Source: Ascarosepion bandense (Eukaryota > Mollusca > Cephalopoda > Sepiida > Sepiidae). Taken from it: a DNA stretch of 64,000 bases. A program made the translations under genes and the position numbers. Shown here one piece after another: positions 10,620-20,718 of this stretch. The stretch spans positions 1,091,001-1,155,000 of the forward strand of contig JBBBDQ010001454.1 of assembly GCA_037127315.1 (NCBI GenBank), in the 5' to 3' direction. Every line of letters starts with the position of its first letter. Position 1 is the first letter of the stretch. The notes beneath the pieces are model-generated. The model was not told the origin of the DNA. It was given only the letters and a program-made list of their open reading frames with translations, and made no database searches.

Positions 10620-12245
10620 TTATTAAGAACCGTCCATCCCACAAAACTAAAAGAGGCCGCTGTATTTTACGAATCGGCAGAATCAAGAAGCACAATCACT
10701 AATGGGTGGGGGGGTGATAAAATATATCTTAGATAAATATACTGACCAGGTCGAGATAAAAACAATGAGGCCGAAACAAACTGGGGAGGTTGGGAATATC
10801 GCCGCGGATTACAACAAAAGGAATACCGGGCGCAGGCAGGGAACAACACTTAACAAGAAAAACAAAAAAAAGTCTAACTTACCTTGGAAGTGTTTACAGG
10901 AAACCGTCCCGTTGTGTAAAAGGGGACTTTAAAAACAGAAAATCAACACTGGCCCCTTTCACGCACATCAGACTTGCCTCTTTTAACTATCATTCGCTGA
11001 AATCTGTCAATATTAAACGCTTTTTAACACATCTGATCTTCATATTCAGCTGATGCCGAAAGAATCTGACAAGATCTTGATGAGATTTCCTCCTTCCGCG
11101 TCGTCCGTATCATCATTCTTGCTACGGCTAGTAATGTGAGAAACGCCATTCATTTCACGCCAGCATACGGGGGGATGCACATTGTCACACGCGTATGCGA
11201 GGTGAATGAGCACGAGCTGGTCATGAGTAATACGAGCCGTCAACTAGCCAAATCCCAGGAGAGGCGTACCTGAGGACAATGATAGAAGGCGTGCGAAGCC
11301 GTTTCCTCCAAGCCAAGGTTACACTGGTGGCAATCGGGTATTTTCATAAAGCCCCATCTGAACATTCTGTCATTGAGAGACAGCAAATTTCGAGTCAATC
11401 GCCAGGTAAGCGAAAACTCAGTTACTGAAGTAATCAGCTGCTGGCGCTCAAGACCAAAACGAGCGTGACTCGGTCGTCGACAAGAGGATCCTTCGTCGCT
11501 ACTCCTTCTCTAAATCCCTTAAGTCGAGTTTGAATCCGGCGGCCTACAGACAGCTGCCAGATACAGATGGTCGACTCAGATTGATCAGAGCAGCTTTCTC
11601 GTCGTCTTTTACGACATCTGTGATCGTGCAGATCAGATGCAGGTCTCTCGGAATTGTTCGTCCCTTCACAGCACAAGTCTGCTTGGGTCCCAACAAAATC
11701 TCGGTAACTGACTGCAAAGGCTTCGTCAGGATCTTAGCCAAAATTTTTAGTTCTGTGTTTAGAAGAGTTATGGGCCTGTAGTCGTCTAAATCCCGCCTAA
11801 TACTGTTGCCCCATTTTTAACAGCATTATCACACCCCTGGAGATCCGATCGGAGATGGACCCCTGTCGGAACCAGTTTTTGAACGTTACCGTCAAAATTA
11901 GTTCAAAGATGTGAGACAGCCTCAATGCATAGAGTAAACCGTCAAGTCCCGGTGACTTGCCACTGCCGACCATCTTCAATGCCAAGTGAACTTCGTCCTA
12001 CATGATCACTCTCGCAGCTAGCCGCTTCAGTTGGCGCAAGCCGAGGAAAGTCAACCAAATAGCTGCGAAACTCGTCGTCACTGAGACCAGGCTCCTTGGT
12101 AAAACAGCTCTCGAAGTACCGCCGAAACGCCTCGGACATATCTTTGGTCCACCCCAGAGCACGCCCCTCCGCGTCGTTGACCGCTCGAATGCACTGATCG
12201 CCACCTTGAATGATCTCTTAATGTAATGTAATCCGCGTCTTGCGG
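10620..12245 (-). mobile_element. Tx1/L1-type non-LTR retrotransposon fragment (RT region to 3' end)
   Basis: Reading right to left on the minus strand: an RT-upstream helix with SEAFRRYFESCFTKEPGLSD (12139 side), then LALKMVGSGKSPGLDGL and TFKNWFRQGSISDRISRGVI (11985-11797). After a frameshift come KILTKPLQSVTEILLGPKQT and CAVKGRTIPRDLHLI (11741-11544), which are RT fingers/palm blocks of Tx1/L1-like elements. Downstream are HLAYACDNVHPP (11200s) and a 3' region shared with 16310-16830. The EN domain, the catalytic YADD block and continuous frames are missing. A 5' truncated, decayed copy. Confidence 0.75.
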
Positions 12246-12249
12246 GTGC

Positions 12250-13110
12250 CCATGTATTCGATTTGAAGCCGAAGAAATTTGCTAGTCAAAAACCGTCCCG
12301 ACAAACTTTTTCACTTCTTCCTCTGATGCCAGCAGAATGGCTCACATTGCATGGCTTATTCGTGCTATAATTTTTGTACCTAATTCTAGGCTTTTACTGC
12401 TTATTCAAATGTTTCCGAAATAACACCGATTTCCGTCTGTTGTTAGCAGGGAGAATTGTTCTAGTTTCAATGGCACTTAGCACCTCTGGTACAGTCAGCA
12501 GCTCGGTGATATAAAGTCTTTTTATTTTTCGGGCATAGAAGCATATTTTTTTTTCTTTTGCGTGTTTATTGTCCGCTCAAGCCAAAGTTGACGGCACAGA
12601 TTCATTTTGAGGTGGTTCCGACATAATGCTGAAGTTGCCCCAGTTGACTGCGTGAATTTCCATTGAGTTGCAAAAACAAGTCCGACCAAATAAAAATGTG
12701 TGTATTTGCAAAACAAAGATGGCTGACGTAAACAAAGTCAACCAGAAAATAAGCAGGTCAAACTAAAAATCAATGTGTAAAAAGAGGTACTTAAAGCACT
12801 GACAAATTAAATTACTTTTTAACAAAAATAGAAAGAAAAATACAAACAAAAAGCTAGTGCAAAAACTTGACACTAGAAAATAAGAACAAATGAGAACATC
12901 AAAATTACAGAACTTAACTTAAATTGTCGCTTCCCAAAAACTTAGCACACAAGGATATTTACTCTTCTCCCACACTTAAGATGTGACACAAGGTCTTTTT
13001 TAACGTGGGGAAAAACTTAGGACACAAGCCGGATAAAGGAAAACTTACGCCGATTCGTTGACGTTTTTTCTCCAGTGTTCCAATGGGTGTCTATTTCTTT
13101 TATACATATT
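12250..13110. other. No feature recognised
   Basis: Mixed-composition sequence. The minus-strand ORF at 12522-12716 lacks any family motif. Confidence 0.4.
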
Positions 13111-13111
13111 T

Positions 13112-13117
<6 letters not shown>

Positions 13118-13158
<41 letters not shown>

Positions 13159-13160
13159 TA
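13118..13160. repeat. (TA)n microsatellite
   Basis: Alternating TA tract bordering the inverted SINE pair. Confidence 0.9.
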
Positions 13161-13171
13161 AATAAATAAAA

Positions 13172-13356
13172 AGTAAGTAATTCATCGAGTTTATTTTATT
13201 AAACCTCAACAGAATGCAGAAAGCACTGGACGGCCGTTTCAGCCTATATTTGGGACTCATCAGTCTCCAGTACCAGGAATTGAAACCCAGACAGTTACGT
13301 TATTAAACGAATGTCATACCAACTGTACCACGGGCCCCGGTAACGAATTAAACTCT
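13172..13356 (-). mobile_element. tRNA-SINE with hammerhead ribozyme, minus copy
   Basis: Minus-strand order: CGGGGCCCGTGGTACAGTTGG (tRNA A-box-like), TATGACATTCGTTTAATAA, B box GGGTTTCAATTCCTGG, hammerhead core, then GTGCTTTCTGCATTCTGTTG and a TTTAATAAAATAAA tail. It faces a second copy at 13438-13640, and the two share every block in opposite orientation, so together they form a large palindrome. Confidence 0.8.
13220..13272 (-). ncRNA. Hammerhead ribozyme, copy 1
   Basis: On the minus strand, core CTGATGA (13257-13263 complement) is followed by a stem II region GTCC...GGC (one mispair), GAAA (13237-13240 complement), stem III CG-GC-CG, U16.1 and C17, giving a GUC cleavage site. Stem I can form between ACTG and CAGT. 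All conserved core residues are present. The minimal stem III resembles animal hammerheads described in schistosome repeats. Confidence 0.7.
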
Positions 13357-13437
13357 ATTTCTCTGGGAGACACAGTCCTATGGGTAAAAGAAGTTCAGCA
13401 GAATTCCACCACGGAATATGGGAATGAGTGGCTCTAT

Positions 13438-13640
13438 ATCGAGTTTAATTCGTTACCTCTTCGTCTCCGGAGCTCGTGATACAGTTGGTATGACGTTCGT
13501 TTAATAAGGTAACTGTCTGGGTTTCAATTCCTGGTAGGGGATGCGCACTGCTGATGAGTCTCGAATATAGGACGAAACGACCGTTTAGTGCTTTCTGCAT
13601 TCTGTTGAGGTCTAATAGAAAGAACCCGATGAATTACTTA
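13438..13640 (+). mobile_element. tRNA-SINE with hammerhead ribozyme, plus copy
   Basis: Plus-strand order: CTCGTGATACAGTTGGTATG, ACGTTCGTTTAATAAGGT, B box GGGTTTCAATTCCTGG, hammerhead, then TGCTTTCTGCATTCTGTTG and a GTCTAATAGAAAGAACCCGA tail. The tRNA-like head would supply a Pol III promoter. The 80 bp between the two copies (13357-13437) is not shared by both units. Confidence 0.8.
13545..13591 (+). ncRNA. Hammerhead ribozyme, copy 2
   Basis: Stem I pairs GCACT (13545-13549) with AGTGC (13587-13591). Core CTGATGA is at 13551-13557. Stem II is GTCT/AGGAC around CGAATAT. GAAA is at 13574-13577. Stem III is CG-AC-CG (13578-13583), then U16.1 (13584) and U17 (13585). Every conserved core base and the A15.1-U16.1 pair are present, so this copy could be catalytically competent. 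Confidence 0.8.
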
Positions 13641-13678
13641 GTTATTTCAAATCCTCCTACGATTTCTCGTCTCGTCTC

Positions 13679-13711
<33 letters not shown>
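13679..13711. repeat. (CT)n(TA)n microsatellite
   Basis: Short CT run followed by TA run at the 5' border of the mariner relic. Confidence 0.85.
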
Positions 13712-14170
13712 GGGTGTTCCAATAGTTCGGACAGATTAAATGTTAAATCGTCTAATGATTCTTTCAATTTCTTCAGAGTTAACAAATTCAGTTTTTGGCA
13801 ATTTCAGTTAAAGAAAGATTAACAATCGAACAACATGTTAAAGTTATCGAAGCCTATAACGAAATGGATGTTAAAACAAGAGAAGTTGCTCGGTCGCATC
13901 ATCTCTCGAAACAGTGATGTCAATTGGCTGCCACGATCGTGCAACTTGACGCCTTTAGATTTCTTCCTTTAGGGTCATCTAAAAAGTAGGGTCTATGCCA
14001 ACAACAATTCAACAACTGAAGGATGATATGATGAGATAATAACGCATATTGGTGAGATTGAGAAGCAACTATGCAGAGACGTCATCAAAAACTTTGACTA
14101 TCGAGTGGAAGTGTACCACCGAAGCCTTGGCGCTATAAATCTTTTACACATAACTGCCATTTCTGTAATT
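13712..14170 (+). pseudogene. mariner-like transposase relic, internally deleted
   Basis: It starts with GGGTGTTCCAATAGTTCGGA, a mariner-type end. The coding part begins LTIEQHVKVIEAYNEMDVKT and REVARSHHLS (N-terminal helix-turn-helix). It then jumps directly to SVNWLPRSCNLTPLDFF, a C-terminal block around the last catalytic residue, and RVEVYHRSLGA near the end. Most of the catalytic core (DD region) is gone and stops interrupt the frame. The 3' terminal repeat is not visible because a SINE-like element begins at about 14178. Confidence 0.7.
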
Positions 14171-14177
14171 CTCATTC

Positions 14178-14395
14178 CTTGTTCACCATTGCTGTAGCTT
14201 AGTATTGAACTCTTTGGGTGAAGTCACTGGAAGTAACCAACTATATTCCCTGGGTCATGTGTCCTTGAGGACAACAACGATAGAATATTTAAAACTTATA
14301 AACCCAATATTCAGTAAACATTTTTATCAGAGTTCATACTGCAATTTTTGACATTAATGATTTTCTCTGGCACTCCGTATTACTGGTTCCCATAT
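14178..14395 (-). repeat. SINE-like element with ACGGAGTGC...AAGGACACATG body (minus)
   Basis: The reverse complement reads CCAGTAATACGGAGTGCCAG, then TCTGATAAAAATGTTTACTG, TTGTCCTCAAGGACACATG and a CTACAGCAATGGTGAACAAG end. The same order occurs on the plus strand at 30418-30690. The second half also forms the centre of the foldback element at 24108-24625. Confidence 0.65.
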
Positions 14396-14644
14396 TATTT
14401 TCATTTCTATGCTTGGTCGACTTATGAGATTTTTGTAGTCTAGCAGATGCGCTGATTCCTTAAATTTACCTAGTTTCCAGTGGCGTTTTCTATTATTTTA
14501 ACTTCATCCCATAGAGGGTGGTGATCCCCTTTCTCCCTCCAAACGCCTGATTTTTCTATCTCCCTTCGTGTTACGGCCGTACGATGTTCTTGTAGCCTTA
14601 CCTTACGTGGGCAGCCTGTTTCTCCTTAATATTTCCTTCCACAG

Positions 14645-14753
<109 letters not shown>

Positions 14754-14825
14754 ACAATAACAATAATAATAACAATAGTAATAGTAACAAAATGATAATG
14801 CTAATATTAGTAATTGCTATACTAT

Positions 14826-15010
14826 ATTTAAGTTCGTCTTGAAAAACCCACCGAGAACGAACTCGGAGGGCAAAGGAGGGGAAGTAAAAAAAGAAACAAA
14901 CGAAGTACATGAACAAAAGTCAAATACTCGTAGGAAAGAAAAAACCCAAGACAAAACTGTAGGGTGAAACCTAGGTAGGTTTGTTGGCTCTTACTTAGAT
15001 TTTTCTGTAT
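14826..15010 (+). repeat. Purine-rich dispersed repeat with GTGAAACCTAGGTAGG end
   Basis: Contains AACCCACCGAGAACGAACTC, a GGGGAAGT-AAAAAAAGAAAC run, AGTACATGAAC, ATACTCGTAGGAAAGAAA and a terminal GGGTGAAACCTAGGTAGGTT. Related copies are at 783-1010, 55770-55960 and, for the terminal part only, 60155-60200. Confidence 0.55.
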
Positions 15011-15039
15011 ATATATATATATATATATATAATCGCCGA

Positions 15040-15145
15040 CTGACGCCAACCTGGTCGGATTTCAACCCTGAGTTAAAAGCAATCGGAGTCTAACCGTTCT
15101 GATGAGCTGTGATACAGCAAAACAGATCTGTCTGTGGATAACTAT
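15040..15145 (+). mobile_element. tRNA-SINE with degenerate hammerhead, family 2
   Basis: A B-box-like CGGATTTCAACCC lies upstream of a hammerhead-shaped segment (15094-15138). The related minus-strand copy at 56975-57125 has both A and B boxes and the same GCTGTGATACAGC stem II. Confidence 0.65.
15094..15138 (+). ncRNA. Hammerhead ribozyme, G12 mutated
   Basis: CTGATGA (15099-15105), perfect stem II GCTGT-GAT-ACAGC (15106-15118), AAAA in place of GAAA, stem III CAG-AT-CTG (15123-15130), U16.1 and C17. Stem I is short (CCG/TGG). Only G12 departs from the consensus; this residue is needed for general base catalysis, so the copy is predicted inactive. Confidence 0.65.
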
Positions 15146-15990
15146 ATATATAGAGGTGATTGAGCTCGTTCTGAGTGTAAATGGAAACCAAAATTATGTC
15201 CTTGTTCCTTTTTTTGTTGCCGATAAGTAAATTGGAAAGAGGAGAATCAGTGCGGTGAAAGAGAGAGGGGGAGTACCGAGTTTTCTAACCTGTTAATCTC
15301 TGTGATGTTCTTTCTTTATTGAAAGTACATGTGGAAGAAGAAGAATCATGGAATGCAGCGCAAAAGAGAAAGTGATAGAATAAGAAAATGCAGGCTGTCT
15401 AGACTTGGCGTTCACTTAGACAACTAGTGAATCTCTGAAGAGAAAATCACGCCTATTTATGTGATTCTGAAAAATAGAATCGGATCAACTTTTAGATTTT
15501 TTCCTTGCATCTGATTGGCCAATAAATAACAGGTTGTATAAATTGTGTTTTTGCAGACGTTCATATTTAGTAAAATTTAGTGAGCTAACTGTCTTATGAA
15601 AAGAGTTTTTCTATTGGTAAATGTATAAATGCATATATTTTTTATTAACTCATTAAAAGTTATAGGTGTATGTAATCTCGGATTTTCTGTGCAATCAAAT
15701 TTTACGAAATGCGGCAAAATCAACTGTTCTTTGCCTGTTTGTAAATCTTGCCAAAATTTGGTTTCGATCAGTCAACGTTTGGCTATTTAAGAGGGTGTGA
15801 ATTCTGCAGTAGATCTAGTGTAATAGCAGATAAAATGAATTTGTTGTTGTGATGACCATGCAGTTTGTTTCGCTGAGCGGCAATGGTAGGTTTCGCATTT
15901 GCATAGTGGAATTGTATAAATTCGACTGCAAATTCATTACTTAAAATTTAAAAACAAATTGAAACATTCAATGTTTATTTAATGTATATA
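15146..15990. other. No feature recognised
   Basis: Moderately AT-rich, no motif. A short TACGCTTGTGGTACAAGGCC segment near 15994-16015 echoes the SINE family at 10300-10440. Confidence 0.4.
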
Positions 15991-16309
15991 AAAGTACGCT
16001 TGTGGTACAAGGCCAAAGGGGATGTAGAGAAGCGTTGGTCGTTAATAACTATCCTACACCTAGCTATTAATTCTTAGAATTGATTCAATCACCACAAGAG
16101 CTCATACATCACCATTCAATCCAACATATACCGCAACACAAGATATTCGCAGGAATCCTGCTAAAACACCTATGACAAAAATTTGGCAATATGCTTGCTT
16201 TTTCTTTTTATTATAAAAATATGACATGAAATGCTGAGTGGGGGTTGAACTCAATTAAAAATGTGCAAGAAAACATTCAAACATATGTTAGTAAGACCAG
16301 TAAATCGCA

Positions 16310-16830
16310 CAGAAAAATACGAGTGACCACTGTATTCTACCGATAAGCAAAATCAAGCAGTTCGCTCACGAGAGACGAGAGAGGGACAAAAATAAATTAC
16401 GGAATGAGAAAATGAAAGACTGATCTAGTCAAGATAAAACAAAGGACAAAGAAATAGGAGTGGTTAGGAGTCTTGATATGGATTATAATAAAAGAGAGTG
16501 CCACCACTTTTATCCACCTTTCTTTGAAATCTGCCGAGATCAAATGCTTTCTATCAGATCTGATCTTCATCCTGAGCTGATGCCTGAAGTATCCAATCAG
16601 ATTCTGATGATAATAGCGTTCAACTCGTAAGATTCCCTCCATCCGTGTCGTCCACGCCAACGTACTTACCATGTCTAGCAGCGTCAGAAACACTATCCGT
16701 TTCATCTCAAACCACGAGGGCGACACATTATCGCACACGTATGCGAGATCGATGGGCACGAGATGTTTGGGGATCGATGAGCTGTCAACTCGCCGACATG
16801 ATCCCGGAACTGGTAGAATTGAAACATTCA
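16310..16830 (-). mobile_element. Tx1/L1-type LINE 3' fragment
   Basis: The minus-strand ORF 16831-16397 contains IDLAYVCDNVSPSWFEMKR, FLTLLDMVSTLAWTTRMEG and QLRMKIRSDRKHLISADFKE. The same protein blocks and the same 3' words (CTGTATTNTACCGATAAGCA and AATCAAG...) appear at 10620-11240. It is the C-terminal region and 3' UTR of the same LINE family, 5' truncated. This copy keeps a longer open frame than its neighbour, which suggests a younger insertion. Confidence 0.65.
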
Positions 16831-16899
16831 ATGAATAACATTCAAAACCCCATTACATTTGTAACTCGCGAAAATTATCTGATTGGTAAGATTTAACAC

Positions 16900-17324
16900 G
16901 CGAATAAAATTCCCGTCAGATTAAAAATTGCGTGACTTTTAGAACGCACACAAATATGGGTGGAGTGGGGAGAGACGTTAACATTTTTTCTCTTACTAAT
17001 AACATTATTGCCACCACATTTTTATCAATAATAATAAGTTTAAAATTGACTTATTTGTTTTTTTACGGCTTATCATTCTTTTTCAGCTTATTTAAAGCCA
17101 GAAATATTTTTGGAGTGTAAATTTCATTTGGAGATAACGATTTTCTGATACAAGTCATATTTAACTCATAGGTGGGGAAAGTAAAGCAAATATGGATTCA
17201 TGCCTTTTCCAAGTATATTTGCACGTAAGGGAATATAACAAATTCAATCCGAATTGGAACTCGGCTATCCGATTTCTCATTGTGCGCTTTTATTCATTAT
17301 ACTACCCGCACTTCCAAGCTTACA
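16900..17324. other. No feature recognised
   Basis: Short ORFs with T-rich composition only. Confidence 0.35.
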
Positions 17325-17470
17325 GTACCTTAAGTGCACCTCGAGGTGGTGTAATGGTTAGCAAGCTTGTCTCACTAAAATCATTACAATTGAGTAGTGA
17401 ATTCGATCCTCACTGGGTGTCTCTTACTTTTAGCCTTGTGCCACATCTAAATTACGCTTAGAAAATCACT
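17325..17470 (+). repeat. tRNA-derived SINE
   Basis: A-box-like TGGTGTAATGGTTAGCAAG, B box GAATTCGATCCTCACTGG, then GTGTCTCTTACTTTTAGCC, TTGTGCCAC and ACGCTTAGAAAATCACTATT. The reverse copy is at 10300-10440. Confidence 0.7.
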
Positions 17471-17879
17471 ATTACCCGGTAAATAATTTTACAAATATTC
17501 AAGAAAGAAATGGTATACAACGCCCAAAAATAAAGGAAAAGATAAAAGAATGCGACTGTATAATGCGCTGGGTACTCCAGTCAGAATTGAATCAGCCGAA
17601 TAGAATAGACGCAACAAATTCGTTGAAAAAACCCTGTTGTCATCTACAACTTCGGCACTATAAGAACACTTCCAACGAAGCCAAGAAATCCGAAACTTTT
17701 GAGATGTAACAGATACTCAGTACGACAAATATCTTAAACCTCCCATATTTACAACGAAGAAGATTAAGTTACTGGTGAAACCTGCTTAGATGAAAACTCT
17801 TGAAAAAATAGCGATCTAAACTCCTACATGGAAAGTAGCCAAAGCTTCAGGGTGAACCAGACATCGTTGTTCACCAAAG

Positions 17880-18175
17880 GTGTGTTATGGCGATAAAATA
17901 TATTGTCATATATCTAGCCTGCTAAGTATCTTCTTTCTCAGCAAGGACTGGGCACTCACATGTGGCCAACAGTTTCATCAAATTTATGACGTAAGCAACA
18001 GGCGGGATTTGAAACATCTTTGTTGTTTTTAGCCTTGTCGGTATTAGTTGGAAGACATGATTCTTGTGCTGTCATAATATAGGCCTTCCATCTTCCTCTT
18101 AAGACCACTGCTTCTAAGTCATTGATGCGTTTGGCATTGCGATCAAAGTGAAAATTAATAGAACCTTGCATGTCA
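17880..18175 (-). pseudogene. LINE C-terminal relic with Cys/His motif
   Basis: The minus-strand ORF 18171-17956 includes INDLEAVVLRGRWKAYIMTA, QESCLPTNTDKAKNN, then NPACCLRHKFDETVGHM. This resembles the conserved C-terminal segment of several invertebrate LINE polyproteins, in which a C-x2-C...ET(V/I)xH zinc-knuckle-like motif follows a block with GR-KA-I..AQ. Further downstream on the same strand residues look protein-like but carry frameshifts. The RT domain is absent. The family assignment (R2-like versus other) is uncertain. Confidence 0.4.
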
Positions 18176-18379
18176 CCTCTTCTGTTAGTGCATTTTGACT
18201 TTGGGAAGAACTGGCAGTTACGGAAGAAACACTAAAATATCACACTTCTAACTGATCAGCGAAAACTTTTTCTTAAAAAGTGTTTTAAGAGTGTTTCTTG
18301 GACCGTTAACAAGATCCAATAAACACTCAAGGTAGAGATTTATTGAATGAGATGGTTGATATGAACGTAAGAGACGGAT

Positions 18380-18600
18380 GTAGGAAGTGAAGATTACGAG
18401 AATATAGTGGATAGATAGCTATTGAACTTAAACTGGAAGAGACTGATTGTCTTGACCAAGGGAGACAAAGAAGCAGTTTCTGGGAAGAAGCTTTCGGAGT
18501 GGAACGTCCTTCTTACCAAAGCAATACGACAGGAATGGAAGTAATTGAAATCTGTGGATGTAACAAGGCGGCTTCTAGTGTCAACAGGTGGCACTCAAGA
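18380..18600 (-). pseudogene. Jockey/CR1-like LINE C-terminal relic
   Basis: The minus-strand ORF contains RRTFHSESFFPETASL and QFKFNSYLSTIFS, matching the spacing of the R..SF..RT(S/A)xLWNSLP...(F)KxKVNxYL block that ends LINE ORF2 proteins in this window (compare 36050-35983). The middle WNSLP is degraded. Confidence 0.4.
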
Positions 18601-19399
18601 ATCGGAACATTTCCCATAGACGTAGTAATAGGATGTTGACGGTGCATAATGTGGGGAAAAGAAGTTGTAGAGGGGAAAAGTCACCCCTACATCATTACTA
18701 CAGTATAAATGTTTTTGAATTCTATCGAAATCCTTTGCTAAAAAGTTAAAAAAAATAATGAATCGTTTGCTAAAAATGGTCTCGCATTTTAGCAAAGAGC
18801 AGCGTAAACAAATAAAGTATTGCCAGCAGTATAATTTTGTTATTATTTATACGATACCATTCAATCACCATTTTATTACTTTTCGAAAAGGTTGATGTTA
18901 AAAAACGTAAAGAGTTTCTCATTTGTAAAAGGGGAACACGGAAGATGGATCGTTTTAGCAGTTATTTTTTTATTTTACAACTTCCGGTAACGTTATCTTC
19001 ATTTTCCTGTCAAGAAAATGAATTGCGTCTATAAAAAAATATTGGAAATTAACGAAATGTTTCAATTTAGTACACTGGACATTTAATATACGTATGTATG
19101 CAGACAATGTTGTTCACGCAGGTTAATTGAACAAAATAGTTTTAATTTAGGAGAACAGTATTTTCGAGGGAAACAGATAATTCATGAAAGCATAATTTAA
19201 CGAAGATTGGTTTTAACATTTAAGATCGAAAGTAACTAAGTAGGTAAAAACGTGGATATTCATATATCAATAGTTATTTGGTTAAACTAGCTCAGACAAT
19301 GATGAGTCTATCACGCCAACAATCGCGGTATTGTCTCAAGGTCAAAAGGTCATTGACTGACATTTTGTATCATAGCATAGTTGATCAATTTTAGGCCAC

Positions 19400-20000
19400 T
19401 GATGGGCGACTAACCCGTCTGGTTCGATGGATATGTGTCCAGATCACTCGCAAGTTCATGTTTTGCTGGCCATCATTCTGCATTCACGTAAGATTGTAGA
19501 AATCTCAGCGATGGATACATAGGGCTGTGATTTAGTTGGATGTTGTCTCCAAATGTCTCTCGGTCTCTGAGTGTAGGTTACATCAAGCTGAGACTGTAGG
19601 GTTTTAGTTAATGTCCATGCAGTGGCACCATACATCAAAACTGACTCGAAAGAATCTCCGTTTCAGGTTGTCTGGTAGATAAGATGTTTAGATTAAATCA
19701 ATTTTATTTTATTTTAAATTTTCAAATGCTGTTCAGTAGAATTTATTTCGCTTCCTAGGTGTGTAAAAGGTTTGACAGATTTTGTTGATTCAACGAAGAC
19801 AGTTTGTATTGAGCCTTGTTGCTTGAAGCATGTAAATTCAGTTTAAAAGGCATTGATTTAGTCTAACAATGTTAGCAGCATTTTCTAGATGATGTAGGCG
19901 AACTGTGGAATTGGTAATGCTGTCTGCAGTGAAAGCTAAGTCGGTATCTTTTGAATATTATAATGGTTTCAAAAAGAGTACGGAGCTGTTTTACAGAACG
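19400..20000 (-). pseudogene. RTE-like LINE reverse transcriptase relic
   Basis: On the minus strand, 19960-19780 encodes DTDLAFTADSITNSTVRLHH and LENAANIVRLNQC, the block that follows the (Y)ADDIAL catalytic motif in RTE/BovB-type RT. Then TYTPRKRNKF-like sequence leads to 19638-19456, with MMYGATAWTLTKTLQSQLD and TYTQRPRDIW...ISTILRE. This last part matches the conserved C-terminal LLYGSEAWTLTK...LDGTYTR block of RTE-like proteins. Frames are broken and the ADD motif is altered. Part of it (19834-20040) is also present as an inverted copy. Confidence 0.6.
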
Positions 20001-20077
20001 TTTAACACGAGATTTATTTTCACAAATGACTGAAATTTGGTATATATATATATATATATATATACACCAAATTTCAG

Positions 20078-20110
<33 letters not shown>

Positions 20111-20315
20111 AAATTTCAGTCATTTGTGAAAATAAATCTCGTGTTAAACGTTCTGTAAAACAGCTCCGTACTCTTTTTGAAACCATTATAATATTCAAAA
20201 GATACCGACTTAGCTTTCACTGCAGACAGCATTACCAATTCCACAGTTCGCCTACATCATCTAGAAAATGCTGCTAACATTGTTAGACTAAATCAATGCC
20301 TTTTAAACTGAATTT
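19834..20315. repeat. 207-bp inverted duplication with (TA)n loop
   Basis: The left arm 19834-20040 and right arm 20109-20315 are complementary along their whole length as far as I can read. Both arms translate to the same MNIIMVSKRVRSCFTERL peptide in opposite orientation (ORFs 19951-20277 and 19872-20198). The 68-bp loop is two (TA)n tracts separated by an extra CACCAAATTTCAGTCA. Confidence 0.95.
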
Positions 20316-20322
20316 ATTTATG

Positions 20323-20324
<2 letters not shown>

Positions 20325-20365
<41 letters not shown>
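20325..20365. repeat. (TA)n microsatellite
   Basis: TA tract flanked by TATGC and GCATA, so the whole block is palindromic. Confidence 0.9.
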
Positions 20366-20366
<1 letters not shown>

Positions 20367-20431
20367 CATAAATATGTTATAATATCATTACGAAAGTGGC
20401 CATTTTGTTTTCACGCTATTCTATAGAATTC

Positions 20432-20486
20432 ATCACTTGATAAGACACCGATAGTGTCGAAACAAAGTGGCTACTTTTGTAGTGAT
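20432..20486 (+). ncRNA. Hammerhead-type ribozyme with U3-A8 core pair
   Basis: Stem I pairs ATCAC (20432-20436) with GTGAT (20482-20486). The core is TTGATAA (20437-20443). Stem II is GACAC/GTGTC around CGATA (20444-20458). GAAA is at 20459-20462. Stem III is CAAAGT/ACTTT(T)G around GGCT (20463-20479), then U16.1 (20480) and A17 (20481). Relative to CUGANGA, C3 is U and G8 is A. In the known fold 3 and 8 pair, so the pairing is kept as U-A. Arms outside (20367-20410 and 20463-20505) form an inverted repeat. Confidence 0.65.
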
Positions 20487-20600
20487 ATTATAACATATTT
20501 ATGTTATAAATTCTAAATAAATATTATTCGCCCTACTTTGTATTGAGCATCTTTTAAGAAAATTATTTCTTTGGACATAGATTTTTCCTCCATCCATACT

Positions 20601-20602
<2 letters not shown>

Positions 20603-20626
<24 letters not shown>
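20603..20626. repeat. (TA)n microsatellite
   Basis: TA tract. A second, longer one lies at 20671-20715. Confidence 0.9.
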
Positions 20627-20632
<6 letters not shown>

Positions 20633-20666
20633 ATGTGAATTATTAAATATACATATGGGAATACAC

Positions 20667-20715
<49 letters not shown>

Positions 20716-20718
<3 letters not shown>

